Positions 20,809-31,240 of a stretch of 64,000 nt of DNA are shown one piece after another. Below the pieces are notes generated by a model. That model did no database searches. It had not been told where the DNA came from and worked only from the letters and a program-made list of their open reading frames with translations. The position numbers and the translations under genes were made by a program. Each line of letters opens with the position of its first letter. Position 1 is the first letter of the stretch. Source of the stretch: Trichomonas vaginalis G3 (lineage: Eukaryota; Parabasalia; Trichomonadida; Trichomonadidae); assembly GCF_026262505.1 (NCBI RefSeq), contig NC_067207.1, positions 18,692,082 to 18,756,081 on the forward strand. Reading direction: 5' to 3'.

Positions 20809-21993
20809 TTACAATTTTGTATCAGTTTTCTCTTTATTTGTATCGGATTCTTCCTCTCCGAAAACTATATTATAATCTGTAACAATATCGTCATTTACAT
20901 CTTGGTCAGGGAAGATAAATTTATCTGATGAATTTTCTTTGATCTGTGGAATCGATTCCTCCTCATTATTAGCTATTTCAGGAAGACCTTCTCCTTTTTC
21001 TTCTTCAGAATCCTCTAAATATTTCATTGAATTCAAAATCTGGTCAATAAGTTTTTTATTTTCTTCACTGTTGATATCTACATCATCTTCTTCCTCCTCT
21101 TCTAGATCTTTTCCGTCAATATTTGATTCTTTTTTGGCTTCCTCGTCTTTTTTATCGTTTTGCAAAAGTGACACTGCATCACTTTGATTAGATTTTACCG
21201 AGTCATTAGTTTTTTCACTTTTCGGAATTGAATTTTGGTTCTTTTGACCAGATTCTACTTTTTGATCATTTCTTACGTTCTTATTTTCTAATTTTTCTTG
21301 TTGAGTATCTTTGTTGTCTTCCTTTTGATCTTCCTCTTCTTTTTTGTCAGGAGTATCAGTTTTGGCCTCCTTCTGAACTTCCTTTTCCTCATTATTTGAT
21401 TTTTTGTCATTATCTTGAGATTTGTGATCATTGTTTAATGATTTATTCGTATTTTCGCCTTCTTTTTGTTCTTCCTCTTCAGAATTCTGATTTTCTTTTT
21501 CTTTATTTTCCGTATTATTATTTTCTTGCAAATTTTCCTTATCTGATCCATCATTCTCTGGTAATTCATTGTTTCCTTCCTCCTCATTGGCAATATCTTC
21601 TTCCATTTCTTGCTCTTCTTCATTATATTCTTCTTCCTCTTCGACGACCATATTTTTCATGTATTTCTCGTAGAAATTAAGCTCTGCTCCAATGATTGAG
21701 AAAGATTCTGTATAAATTTTAAACTTGTCTGTTAATATTATTTTTGAAGATCGTTGCTTTGAAATTGAGGAATCATTTTGTGTTTGGCTTAAATTACTTT
21801 TGGAAATTCGGCTTAGGGTTTGTTGCTTTGGTGATTTCGGTGCGATTTCTGTTGTTTCGAAAGAATTGTCTGAAACTAAAGAGATTCGTGTTTCGACTTT
21901 CGTATTTGACTTAAATGGAACACTTGTACTCTTTCCAGGACATATTATTTGATAAGATGATGACGGAATTGAGTATTTGAGTGGGATACTCAT
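20809..21993 (-). CDS. Glu/Asn/Lys-rich acidic, largely disordered protein
   Basis: 394 residues starting at ATG 21993. The first ~115 residues are Ser/Thr-rich (IPSSSYQIICPGKSTSVPF) and may form a small domain. About 115-360 are runs of Glu, Lys, Asn and Gln (VVEEEEEYNEEEQEMEED and many KEE/NEE motifs), and the C-terminus is acidic. No known domain. A clear initiator-like motif TCACTTTT lies 11 nt before the ATG on the coding strand, supporting transcription. Such proteins are often chromatin-, RNA- or cytoskeleton-associated, but no role can be assigned. Confidence 0.7.
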   Translation of the reverse strand: MSIPLKYSIPSSSYQIICPGKSTSVPFKSNTKVETRISLVSDNSFETTEIAPKSPKQQTLSRISKSNLSQTQNDSSISKQRSSKIILTDKFKIYTESFSIIGAELNFYEKYMKNMVVEEEEEYNEEEQEMEEDIANEEEGNNELPENDGSDKENLQENNNTENKEKENQNSEEEEQKEGENTNKSLNNDHKSQDNDKKSNNEEKEVQKEAKTDTPDKKEEEDQKEDNKDTQQEKLENKNVRNDQKVESGQKNQNSIPKSEKTNDSVKSNQSDAVSLLQNDKKDEEAKKESNIDGKDLEEEEEDDVDINSEENKKLIDQILNSMKYLEDSEEEKGEGLPEIANNEEESIPQIKENSSDKFIFPDQDVNDDIVTDYNIVFGEEESDTNKEKTDTKL

Positions 21994-21998
21994 TGGAT

Positions 21999-22006
21999 AA
22001 AAGTGA
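21999..22006 (-). promoter_or_regulatory. Initiator-like motif
   Basis: On the minus strand TCACTTTT lies about 11 nt before ATG 21993. The trichomonad initiator is TCA(+1)Y(T/A) close to the start codon. Confidence 0.5.
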
Positions 22007-22369
22007 CAAAATGATGTTAAGGATTTTGGAAAAGATTTCTTTAATTTTTCAAACGCTTTAGTTTCACATGCTTGCGTCTATTCCAAAAAATCAAAATAAA
22101 GTCCGATTTCAGGGAATTATCTAATCTTTGTAAAGCATTTTGAAGCTTCTGATGAATACAAACTAATGAAAACATTACCCTTATATCATAAGAATAGAAA
22201 GCTATAATCGAATACAAAGTATTACTTGATCTTTTGAATTATACCTATTAGCTGCGGATAGCTTTTGCATTCTAAGTATCCTAGAGCGAACACCTTATGC
22301 ACAGTGGATGCCATTAAAAAATAATGTAACATATTCAAAATTGAATTCTTATAACATAAACCGAAAAAA
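22007..22369. other. Intergenic spacer
   Basis: About 360 bases, no gene seen. Homology with the 4,560 region begins near 22,370. Confidence 0.4.
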
Positions 22370-22469
22370 TTCTGAACTTTACATTTTTACTTCCCTTATC
22401 TAGTTTCGAGTCGAAGAACGATTTTAGTTTCATTACTTCAACAAATCAACAGCCGATTTGAAATGATAA

Positions 22470-23507
22470 AAGGAGGGTACAATTCGAGAATTCCATCAAG
22501 AATGGACAGAGTTTTTCCAAAATTCAGAACAAGGAACAAATTACTCTTCGAAAAGCCAAAAACTTAGTTCAGAAGATCAGAATTATTATATCAGCTTTTG
22601 TAATTTTGGCACATTACTCACAGAAGGTGCCATTAACTTTAAGACTTTGAAAGATACAACGAAAACTCTTATTGAAGATACTGATTTTTATAACTGCTCC
22701 AATACCATAGGAGAAGGAGGAAGTTTATACTTCTCCACAGAAGGCGAATGTGTCCAAAATCGAATTTGTAGTTTAAATTCTAATTCTGCTAATTCATGGA
22801 TGTATTGTTTTGTTGATATCAGTAATATTGCTAAATATAAGAATAAAATATTAAATTCTTCTATTTCTGAAAGCGGAAATTTATATAAAAATAAAGAAGG
22901 AAATATTCATCTAAAAAAAAGAGAAATTGAAATAAATTCTATAAATATTTCTTATACTAATATATATAGTAATAGTTTATTTGACATAGGATACTTTAAT
23001 TCTTCATCTAGAGCATCATTTTCCACATTTAGTAATATTACTGATACATGGCCATATACTAGTTATTTTGCTTATTTTTATGATTCATCAGAAACATTAT
23101 TGATTAAGTCATGTAACTACTTAAGTAACAATTTACATGTAATAATAAGTTCTACAGATGCATGTATTCATGTAGTTAATTGTAGTTTCATCAATAACAC
23201 AGGTAGAAATTATTATTTTGCTTTTGATTCTTCAGGTAATATGACAATTGATGGATGTTACATTGATGAAAGTAATCCTAAAATAGAAGGAGAAGTTTAT
23301 TTCACAAACAACGAACCAAATCAAATCGAAATAGAATTTCCAAATTTATCATGTGAATTTGATATTCCTAAATCAAAGAATGAAGAAGAAAATGAAATCA
23401 TATATTTCAACAGAAAGAAAAAATTCTTCAAAAATCTTCATTTTTGTTGCTTCAATCATTTGTTATTATTTCTCGAAAGAATTAAAATATCTCAACATAA
23501 TTCATAA
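22470..23507 (+). pseudogene. Beta-helix (Pmp-like) surface protein relic, copy 2
   Basis: Second copy of the gene at 4,662-5,672, similar over about 1.1 kb including the upstream flank. The open frame starts at 22,470 but lacks an ATG until the same position as in copy 1 (MYC). Phrases such as NCSNTIGEGGSLYF, SNYLSNN and FINNTGRNYYFAF are typical of beta-helical surface proteins. The last residues differ from copy 1 because a length difference in a T run near 23,440 changes the frame, giving a longer tail. Shared lack of a start suggests that the truncated gene itself was duplicated. It is followed within 25 bp by the SHIPPO fragment. Confidence 0.6.
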
Positions 23508-23530
23508 TTAATATCATTCAATGAGTTCTC

Positions 23531-23680
23531 CTTCGCGAATCTTGCATGCACATGGACCTGAATTGTCGTTTTTCGTTGGCATGGAACACTCACATGGACT
23601 ATGAAATACTACATCTTTCCTTGGATGATCAAAATCTTATTTTGATATGTTCGTGATCTTTTTGTGATTAACTTGAACAT
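23531..23680 (-). pseudogene. Decayed fragment of the SHIPPO-repeat gene
   Basis: CGAATCTTGCATGCACATGG and the following ~150 bases align with 11,059-11,215 inside the SHIPPO gene (GAATCTTGTATGCACCGGGA; TGTCGTTTTTxGTTGGCATG; CTTTCCTTGGAT; GTTCGTGATCTTTTTGTG). The fragment lacks an intact frame. It indicates segmental duplication or gene conversion debris from the 10-kb region, or from a paralogue elsewhere. Confidence 0.75.
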
Positions 23681-23920
23681 GAGGTAAAAATACATAAAAA
23701 TCAATTTATATTCAATTGAATGAGCTAAAATTCAAAGTTCTGGTGTTTGATATCTTGACCAACTTTGATTTCAAGATTGTAAATTTCAAGTTGGAATTAC
23801 TTCAACTTTAAGGGTGCACTTACGCCCCTATGACACGGCCTTCAATTCAGATGTTTAAGGTTATTTTTCAATGGCCCTTTACACCCGTTGCCAAAAATTT
23901 GAATCAAAGTAAGATGGGCG

Positions 23921-23926
23921 TAAGTG
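23921..23926. repeat. Polinton target-site duplication, left copy
   Basis: TAAGTG precedes the terminal A run. The identical TAAGTG follows the terminal T run at 47,395-47,400. Six-base duplications are standard for Polinton/Maverick integration. Confidence 0.85.
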
Positions 23927-24155
23927 AAAAAAAAAAAAAAAAAAAGTAGTGGGGCTTCCAGGCACTTCGTGCCCTCTAGCCCCGAAGATGTTTAGTATAA
24001 TGAAGTTTTTTTTTTTTCTTGGGATGGCCTTCCAGGCACTTCGTGCCCTCTAGCCCATAAAAAGTTTAGTATAACTTTGTCCGGACAAGTAAGGGCCTAA
24101 CGTCGCTACAGGAAAAGTTACGGGCGTTCCAAGGAAGTATACTTTGAGAAGCCTT
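23927..24155 (+). repeat. Left terminal inverted repeat of the Polinton
   Basis: It begins with an A run, contains GGCACTTCGTGCC (a small hairpin) and GTCCGGACAAGTAAGGG, and ends near TTTGAGAAGCCTT. Its outer ~60 bases are present twice (23,946-24,002 and 24,026-24,080, separated by a T run), making it longer than the right repeat. Confidence 0.9.
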
Positions 24156-24286
24156 TTCTCCATTTTAAAACAAGATCGGACGGTTATTTTACAAAACTGA
24201 CAACACTTTGACCGAGTAGTTTTTTGTGCTGAACAAAAAGTGTCATACAAACAACCGTCAAAAACCGCTTTTTAACTTCACTTAAA
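24156..24286. other. Left subterminal non-coding segment of the Polinton
   Basis: 130 bases between the terminal repeat and the first gene, presumably its promoter. Nothing specific seen. Confidence 0.4.
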
Positions 24287-27200
24287 ATGCCACGTAAGCT
24301 ACGTAAGAATATACGTAAGAGGAAGGGAGCATTGAAACATCCAATAGTAAAACTGACACCACAACAACAGTTGCAACAACAAATTATGAATGACCCCACT
24401 ATGTTGCAACAAATGTCAAGCAACCCTATGCTTTTAAACCGAGTTATTGGTGCACAGAGTGGAGGTTTAAGAGCGGCACTTTTAGCGAAAATGGCAGGCT
24501 ATGGTGGAGCTGCAGACGGAACAGCTTATAACCCTCAAAGTCAAATGAATTTGAGTTCACTCAAAAATCAAATAACAGATGTCAAAAAGTCAAACATAGA
24601 CATACAGAAACAAATAAGTGAAAACGAAAAGAAACTAGAATATGACAGACACACAAAGAAACTCAATGAGTTAAACGTAGAGAAAAAGAAGAAAGAAGAA
24701 CAACTGAAAGAACTAAGTACAGAGGAATATGCGAAAAAAGTGTCAGAAAAAGCAGCAGAAGTAGCAAAAATGGAACAAGATGTTATAAATTTGAAAAACC
24801 ATACTACTCAATATAAAGTACTGAAAGATGAAGAAATAAAACAAAAAAGCCCTGAAGACATATATGGATAGCGATGAGTATAAAAAAGAAGTTGAAGCAA
24901 ATGTAAAGGCAGAAAAACTTTTACAGTTGCAAAACCAAACCGTACAGTATGAAAACTTAGCACAAGAAAGTAAAAATAACGACGCAGCCATGCAAAGGCA
25001 ATGAAAAGCGCAGAATATATAAAAGCTAATAATGACTGGTTAGATGCCCAAGCCAACGCTAAAGCAGCCCAACTTATAGGTCAATAAGGACAAAAATACA
25101 AGCGGATGAAGACAGTTCAAATGAAGCTTTAATGAATGCTGACTTTAAGAACGCCTTCGAAGCTCTTCATAGTAAGGTGAAACTAGTGAACGACTTCTCA
25201 TCTGGAAAGAAACTGAAGTCTGAAGGTTTCGACAAAGAGTTAAGAGAAGTAGCACAAAATATGACGAAAATAACAGATGCAGCAACGAGACAGGCAGTTC
25301 AAAGTGCCTATGACGCCGTTAGAGCAACTGTTGTGGAAAGTCAAGAAAAAGAGTTACAACAGACCAAAACAGACCTAGTAAATGCTTTCTTAAGAACGAA
25401 AAGTCAGGTAGGACATTATGCTGCAGATGGAACATATGTGCCAGCTGGTGGAACTTATATACCAGCTGGTGGAACTTATATACTAGCTAGTGGAACTTAT
25501 ATACCACCAAACCCTCCAAGAGAAGCACCTGCACCAGGACTACCTAAAACATTTACATCGTCACATGGACACAGACACAGGCATGCACCAAAACCAACAC
25601 AGCAACCAACAGTTCAAAACACTGCACCACAACCAACAGTTCAAAACACTGCACCACAACCAACAGTTCAAAACACTGCACAGCAACCACAAACAGAGCA
25701 AGGACATAAAAGAAGTAGAGAACAAGGAAACCAAGAATTCTTAAAAATGCTTAAGGAAAATTATGGTTACCCAGATACTCTTGACTTTAGTGACAGATAT
25801 AAAGAAGCTATTAGAAAGTTCAAGGAAGGAAATACTGACCAGAACCTATTTAGCTTTATGGTTCAGCACCAAATGGGATATAATTTCAAACCTGGAAAAT
25901 ACAAGCTCGCTAAGGGATATGATTTAATAGCATATCATCCAAATGACATGACTGAATTTACTCCGAGATATTTGGTGTCAGAGATAAATGATAATTCAAC
26001 TATCTTCATGAAACGCGTAAAAAATAGAGACGGAACGAAAGAAGAAAGGGTTATGAATGCGGATGGCTTAAATAGGGAACTTGTTAAAAACGGTCTCGGA
26101 ATATATGAAATGCCAGCAGATGAGGTACAAGAAACTCCACAGGAAGAAGTTCAGATACAACCAGACATGGAAGAAATAGTTCAGCAACAACAGCTAGAAG
26201 AGCCTGAAGGAAACGAACAAGTCCCTCCTTTGGAAACTAACTTCACAGAACTAGATGAAGATTTGGAACAGCCGAAAAATCTTGACCCTCAACAAGAGTA
26301 TGCGGAGAATATGGAATCTTTCCAAGAGTCTAAGAAAAATTCGGCTGACATAGTAGAAGAATATCGAAAAATGTTCGCCGACATACAAAAGACTCCAACA
26401 TCAGATGAAAATATTCAGCATAGAATGGAAGAACTGAAAGAAAGCGTACGCAAATACAACAATCCTTTTTACTTACGACCATATAACGTTCAATCTTTGG
26501 CTGAACTCGGTGAAAATAAAAGGTTAAATTTCAACAAAACATATAGAAATGAAACATTGTTTAAAGTTCATTCAGAACCTAACCAATATGGAAACAAACC
26601 TACTTTTGTTTCTGCAGACTATGGAACTACAATGAGATGGGGTCATAAAGCTAATCCGGATAGGTGGTTCATAAACTTACAACCACAATTCCAAGAAGTT
26701 GTAGACGCAATGGAAGTGAATGGTGAACCAGATATAGCTGGTATTTTCAGCGCGGCTTTAATGCCATTGAAAGATATGAAAGATGCAGATATTTTGAACC
26801 AGTATGAAATGAACATGGCTGATGGAAATATAACACCTGACGTTCTAAAACATTTATCTCAAAGAACTACACAGAACCATAAAGATGGTATATTTGGTGA
26901 AGAGTTTAGAAAGAAAGTTAGGGAGATAGAAGGAAGAGAACCTATTGTACATGACCTTGCAAACGAAAGTTTGCAAAATGTCATAAAAACTTACTTTGCA
27001 GACAATGAACCGAGAAGGGATGAATATTTAAGAAAACTCAAATGGACAGTACCAAATGAAATGTTAGTATTGAAAAACATGTTCCTTGACAAAATAAAAC
27101 CAACTACAGAAATAAATGACGCAAGACTGAAACATTGGGTAAAAGCTTTCCCATTCACAAAAGATATTGTTGGTAACATGGAAAGAAAACCAGAATGGCT

Positions 27201-27616
27201 ACAAAAACATATATTTGGAAACGAGCTTATTCCATATGGACAAGCTCTGTTTGAAGAGCTTGAACCGGAAACTCAGGAAAGAGTCATGCAAACAATACGC
27301 GAAGACTCAAATACAAACTATGACAAAATCTTTCTAGGATATAGGTTACCTGAGATGGGCGACCAGAGCCCAAAGGCAAAAAGGACATGGGAAATTTACA
27401 ACATACTAGGTGAACATGAGGCAAAGATGCAACAACTTAAAGCAGAGGGCAAGTTACCAAAAGCGACACAAAAGAAGAAGAGTAGAACAAAGTGAAAGTA
27501 GTGAAGAAGTAACTTCATCTAGTGAAAGTAGTGGCAATGAAGGAAAAAGAAGAGTTAAAAACTCAGTCAGGAAGAAAGTAAAGCTTGGTACGAGTGGGTT
27601 CTATTATGATATATAA
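24287..27616 (+). pseudogene. Polinton large coiled-coil protein gene, broken
   Basis: The first gene of the element is about 3.3 kb long and is broken in about four or five places. The N-terminal part is very basic (MPRKLRKNIRKRKG), then Gln-rich, then long coiled coil (KLNELNVEKKKKEEQL). The middle has near-perfect short repeats (GGTYIPA units and QPTVQNTAP units), Gln/Glu-rich linkers and a globular C-terminal half (NYGYPDTLDFSDRYKEAI, FKPGKYKLAKGYDLIAYHP, PYGQALFEELEPETQERV). It ends in a Ser/Glu-then-Lys/Arg-rich tail. It sits directly before the capsid gene, so a virion core or scaffold role is plausible. No database family recognised. I treat the stretch as one gene because composition and coiled-coil character are continuous. 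Confidence 0.6.
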
Positions 27617-27648
27617 ATCCAACTATTCTATATTTTTACCCATATGAA

Positions 27649-29253
27649 ATGTACGCCGCTCAGAATATAACGCCAACAGTTTTGGATGCCATGAACGGAA
27701 ATGTTTCCGAATGGTATAACGAATGCGACAATGCCATTAGAAGGTCAGAAATAGTTCCTGGAACTTACGAATATACAACTGCTGTTTCTTATGGAAACGT
27801 AGGTGAGTTTGGAGAAGGTTCTTCAACAACAGTAGATATTGCTTGCGACAGGTTTCATATTATTTCTATTGACAACTCATTCTTATACGTGGAACAAGAC
27901 ATTGAAATAAAACCTTCTGCCAAGTTGTCTGACAAGAAAGGTTGCAATGGAATTTTCTATGTCGGATACCAATATGCTCCAGAAGTTTTCATGGGATATA
28001 AGATATATTCTAACTCTGACTTAGTTCAAACAGTAACATGGGCAAACTATGAATGGTTCGCTTTGAGAAACTCAGTACAACCACAAGCTAGAGAACAAAC
28101 AGACCAGTATGCAAATATTGAGAAAATAAGAAGACTTGACCCTAACGTTCCAGGAGTTTATGTTAACCTTTCTGGTTCAGATGGAACTGCTGCCACTAAA
28201 GTAAAACTGAAACTTAGAGTTCCTTTGTCATCTTTCCTCATCTTCAGGTTTTTAAGATACTTGCCAAACTGGGCAGGAAAAATTTCTATTGAACTTACTC
28301 CAAGCAAAAATAACTTAGTCATTGCACCAACACAAGACCCATTCAGCATTACTGTAGCTGGAACTGGTGGAGCCAAGTTCTGTGACTTTTGCAAAGACAA
28401 AGTTGACTTAGACTTTGGTTTCTCAAACTTCAACAATGAAGTAAACTATTATTTCAATGCTGCTGGAACTGCTTGGGACCCAGTTAAGTTTACATGCGAA
28501 AAATTTGAATGCAAGAGAATAGAAAGCAGACTTGCAGTCTATATGTTGGACCCAGATATTTCAAATGCTTTAGCTGCCAAATATATTGCAGTTCCACTTA
28601 TGTTCCCTATACACCAAATATCTGTCAAAGACTTTGCAGGTGAAGTTGGAAACCAAAGTGCTGACCCGGGTGCAAGAACAGATATTGCTTTAACAACTGC
28701 AATGAAACATGCAGATACTATGTTTGTACTGTTCAGACGAACTATAAATGACTATTCTTGTTTCTACAACCCCGGTATTAAATATCATATAAACATAGAT
28801 GGCAAATATTATCCAAGAGAAGAATATTCTACAGTTGAGGATATGAGGTCATACAACTTGACATTAGATGCTATGAACTTTAACAACAACTTCACAACAA
28901 CCATTAACCCTGAAATGCAAAGTTCTATTATGCCATATGTGAAAGTATGGACTCATACAGGAGGTCAAAAAACTCAATATACAAATGGAGACCGTTCAAA
29001 CTTTTGGCTTGGCATTCCATTTGCTGACTCAGAAGACTTTATGGGTGGTATTTCAACTGTTGGTACTGTACAAATACAATATACTGGTGACAGAGACGGT
29101 CCAGATGAACTGAGAGCAAAGAAGTTTACAAAACCAATAGCACTTTTCACGGAAGATGCTCTTTTGAAGATTCGTTCGATGAAACCTGCTGGGGCTCCTC
29201 AGATTGGCATAACGACAGCTTCCATCGAGCAGATTTTGGCAGCAGGTCAGTAA
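27649..29253 (+). CDS. MCP: Polinton major capsid protein (double jelly-roll type)
   Basis: 534 residues, looks whole. Beta-rich sequence with features of Polinton/virophage capsid proteins: an early strand pair, KVKLKLRVPLSSFLIFRFLRYLPNW followed by ISIELTPSKNNLVI near residues 185-225 (equivalent to the conserved lower-strand region of the first jelly roll). A second beta-rich half has PHAPL-like spacing replaced by FTTTINPEMQSSIMPYVKVW and ends IEQILAAGQ. Length fits the family (about 500-650). Position between the coiled-coil gene and the minor capsid/ATPase block is typical. It would form the pseudo-hexameric capsomers of an icosahedral particle. Assignment rests on pattern and context, not on a structure search. 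Confidence 0.75.
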   Translation: MYAAQNITPTVLDAMNGNVSEWYNECDNAIRRSEIVPGTYEYTTAVSYGNVGEFGEGSSTTVDIACDRFHIISIDNSFLYVEQDIEIKPSAKLSDKKGCNGIFYVGYQYAPEVFMGYKIYSNSDLVQTVTWANYEWFALRNSVQPQAREQTDQYANIEKIRRLDPNVPGVYVNLSGSDGTAATKVKLKLRVPLSSFLIFRFLRYLPNWAGKISIELTPSKNNLVIAPTQDPFSITVAGTGGAKFCDFCKDKVDLDFGFSNFNNEVNYYFNAAGTAWDPVKFTCEKFECKRIESRLAVYMLDPDISNALAAKYIAVPLMFPIHQISVKDFAGEVGNQSADPGARTDIALTTAMKHADTMFVLFRRTINDYSCFYNPGIKYHINIDGKYYPREEYSTVEDMRSYNLTLDAMNFNNNFTTTINPEMQSSIMPYVKVWTHTGGQKTQYTNGDRSNFWLGIPFADSEDFMGGISTVGTVQIQYTGDRDGPDELRAKKFTKPIALFTEDALLKIRSMKPAGAPQIGITTASIEQILAAGQ

Positions 29254-29566
29254 GTTGTTCTTGAACTGACTTCTCTCCGTCAAATATTGACAGTACGCCA
29301 GTTTTGACATAATATTGTAAGATAAACTTACCTTTAGAAATATCTGTAAGTTTTGTTGTTATATTTTTGTCAACGTCAAGAACTTTCACCATCTCGGTTA
29401 TACCAACTTTCTTTGCTTTATGAAAATATTTAGGTTCAGCAAAGACTGCTATTCTATAACATTTTCCATTGTTTGTATAAAGAACTATTCTGTCAATGTA
29501 TTTGTATTGTTTGTGTGTGTAAACTTTGTTCTGCTTCAATTCGAAGAGATACTCGAATACGTCCAT
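29147..29566 (-). CDS. Polinton small protein, unknown, antisense to capsid gene end
   Basis: 139 residues on the minus strand, starting MDVFEYLFELKQNKVY and overlapping the last ~107 bp of the capsid gene in antisense. It is divergent from the gene at 29,585 with only 18 bp between start codons, sharing the motif TTATTCTAAGTAAAAT. Beta-rich, Lys-rich, no known domain. The overlap with MCP is unusual; only the N-terminal ~100 codons lie in unique sequence. Confidence 0.5.
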   Translation of the reverse strand: MDVFEYLFELKQNKVYTHKQYKYIDRIVLYTNNGKCYRIAVFAEPKYFHKAKKVGITEMVKVLDVDKNITTKLTDISKGKFILQYYVKTGVLSIFDGEKSVQEQLTDLLPKSARWKLSLCQSEEPQQVSSNESSKEHLP

Positions 29567-29584
29567 ATTTTTATTCTAAGTAAA

Positions 29585-30166
29585 ATGTCATTTCCGAAAA
29601 ATAGAAGCGTGAGTGTTTCAAAAGGTTTAATGGCGGTGGCAGATGTGAAGTTAAATTCACCAACTCAAACAAACAGTCAAAGTGTTGTTGTCAATGTCAA
29701 AGACAGAGATGTTGAAGTGGGGAAACCATACGAAGACGAAGATGGTATAGCAATTGTTCCTGTAAAAGAACAACCAACATATCCTGAAGTTAGCAGAGAC
29801 TTAAGTTCTGTTGCAGATATTCGAAATGACTACCAACAACTTAAAGACAAACTTCAAACTCAGGAGAAGATTTGTCAAGCTTTAGGTATAATGTTAAACT
29901 TGGTCGAACACAACCCTGTAAAAGTGAACTCATATGTCATTGCACCTCATGAAGTTTTGAAAGAACTATTGAAACTTTTGACAGAGGCAGACGATATAAA
30001 CATCAAAGAAATAGAACCCGACATTAGTTGCTGTGGTGTTTCATATAATGTCATTGACAAGATATACGTTATGAAAGGAGGTGAAACGTTGAACTTAAAG
30101 TATAGTTTCCCAGACGTCATAAAAATATTTGACGACCACAACATTTCATTAAAATTTATTTGCTAA
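29585..30166 (+). CDS. Polinton protein, unknown (193 aa)
   Basis: The start ATG 29585 (MSFPKNRSVSV) is chosen because it follows the shared promoter-like motif. The open frame extends further upstream but overlaps the divergent gene. It has a disordered N-terminus, a helix (IRNDYQQLKDKLQTQEKICQALGIML) and a globular C-terminus with a DISCCGV motif. It is followed after 6 bp by the next gene, suggesting tight packing. No family recognised. Confidence 0.65.
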   Translation: MSFPKNRSVSVSKGLMAVADVKLNSPTQTNSQSVVVNVKDRDVEVGKPYEDEDGIAIVPVKEQPTYPEVSRDLSSVADIRNDYQQLKDKLQTQEKICQALGIMLNLVEHNPVKVNSYVIAPHEVLKELLKLLTEADDINIKEIEPDISCCGVSYNVIDKIYVMKGGETLNLKYSFPDVIKIFDDHNISLKFIC

Positions 30167-30172
30167 GTAAAA

Positions 30173-30403
30173 ATGTCAAAACTTCTTGAAAGATGTTTGA
30201 AGAAAAATAATATAGACTTTATTTCATGTAAAGGACTTTACACACTTTTGAACGATATGAAAGACCCTGTTTTGTTTGTTCGTGTAGACAAAGGAAAGTT
30301 CTATGTCTTTACAAAATATTTGAACTTCTTAGACAGAGAACTTCAAGAAACGCCATGTGAAAGTTTAGATGAAGTTCTTCTCCACTTTCAGAAAAACTTT
30401 TAA
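30173..30403 (+). CDS. Polinton small protein, unknown (76 aa)
   Basis: Starts MSKLLERCLKKNNIDF 6 bp after the previous stop and ends 10 bp before the next start. Hydrophilic alpha/beta composition. The preceding CTAAGTAAAAATG matches the upstream motif of other genes of the element. Confidence 0.6.
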   Translation: MSKLLERCLKKNNIDFISCKGLYTLLNDMKDPVLFVRVDKGKFYVFTKYLNFLDRELQETPCESLDEVLLHFQKNF

Positions 30404-30413
30404 ATATATATAA

Positions 30414-31211
30414 ATGGCAGAAGATATAATGGTTTATACTATTACGACTAAAAACCCTGAGTCATATAATTCTATAACAACAAACTTACAAAGTCCTCAA
30501 GGACGATATTGTAAACTAACCTTAAACACAATGACGACTAAAGCCTGTTTTGCTCTTTTGACACCAGAAGACTTTATTGTTGTGAATGGTAAAAAATACT
30601 CCTTTGAAGATACTTACTCAGATATACCACCAACAGGTTTTGTTGACTTATTTAATACTTTAAGTACGGGTGTAACATGTGCTGCAACTAGAGCAGGTTT
30701 CATTATGTTTGGATGTCCGACTGAGTTTACTATAAACGATATGAGCTATAATACAAAACTTATTTCTGGTTTTTACTACCAACAGTTTCCTATAACAGGA
30801 AAAGGTGTCATACAAGGAATGTCTGTTCCATTGACTTTAAGTACACCAATCTTATATATTGTTTCAAACTTAGGTTCAAAGTGTTATTCGAATGTCGACA
30901 GAAACTATTATGACCAAAAGATACTTATGCGTATAAACAATACTTTCTCTGCTGGTTTGCCTATTGTTCATTCGAATGCAGAATTTTCAACCTTAGTGAA
31001 CTCAAACACTTTGGCAAGTATAACGTTGACATTAGTTGACGCAAACTTTGTTCCTGTAAAACTTTTATGTCCTATGTATTTGTCAATGACGGCAGAAAGT
31101 TTCGAATTGGAAGATGCAACTGGTGAAAGTATTGTATTACAAGAACAACTTCAACAACAAATAGCTCAAGAACAACAAATGCAACAAATGCAACAACAAA
31201 GTCAAGAATAA
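30414..31211 (+). CDS. Polinton minor capsid (penton-like) protein
   Basis: 265 residues, looks whole. Beta-rich throughout (YCKLTLNTMTTKACFALL, GVIQGMSVPLTLSTPILYIVSNL, ILMRINNTFSAGLPIVHSN, LTLVDANFVPVKLLCPMYLSM), with a Gln/Met-rich C-terminal tail. The penultimate strand pattern (LxLVDxNxxPVxL) resembles the end of single-jelly-roll penton proteins in Polintons and virophages. The location between MCP and the ATPase fits. Penton assignment is inference from pattern and synteny; an alternative is another beta-rich virion protein. Confidence 0.55.
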   Translation: MAEDIMVYTITTKNPESYNSITTNLQSPQGRYCKLTLNTMTTKACFALLTPEDFIVVNGKKYSFEDTYSDIPPTGFVDLFNTLSTGVTCAATRAGFIMFGCPTEFTINDMSYNTKLISGFYYQQFPITGKGVIQGMSVPLTLSTPILYIVSNLGSKCYSNVDRNYYDQKILMRINNTFSAGLPIVHSNAEFSTLVNSNTLASITLTLVDANFVPVKLLCPMYLSMTAESFELEDATGESIVLQEQLQQQIAQEQQMQQMQQQSQE

Positions 31212-31240
31212 AAAAAATATTTTTTTTTATTTTTATAAAA

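Noticed and set aside
20939-21952. Plus-strand ORFs inside the acidic protein gene (Ser/Phe-rich)
   Set aside because: Antisense of Glu/Lys-rich codons; low complexity.
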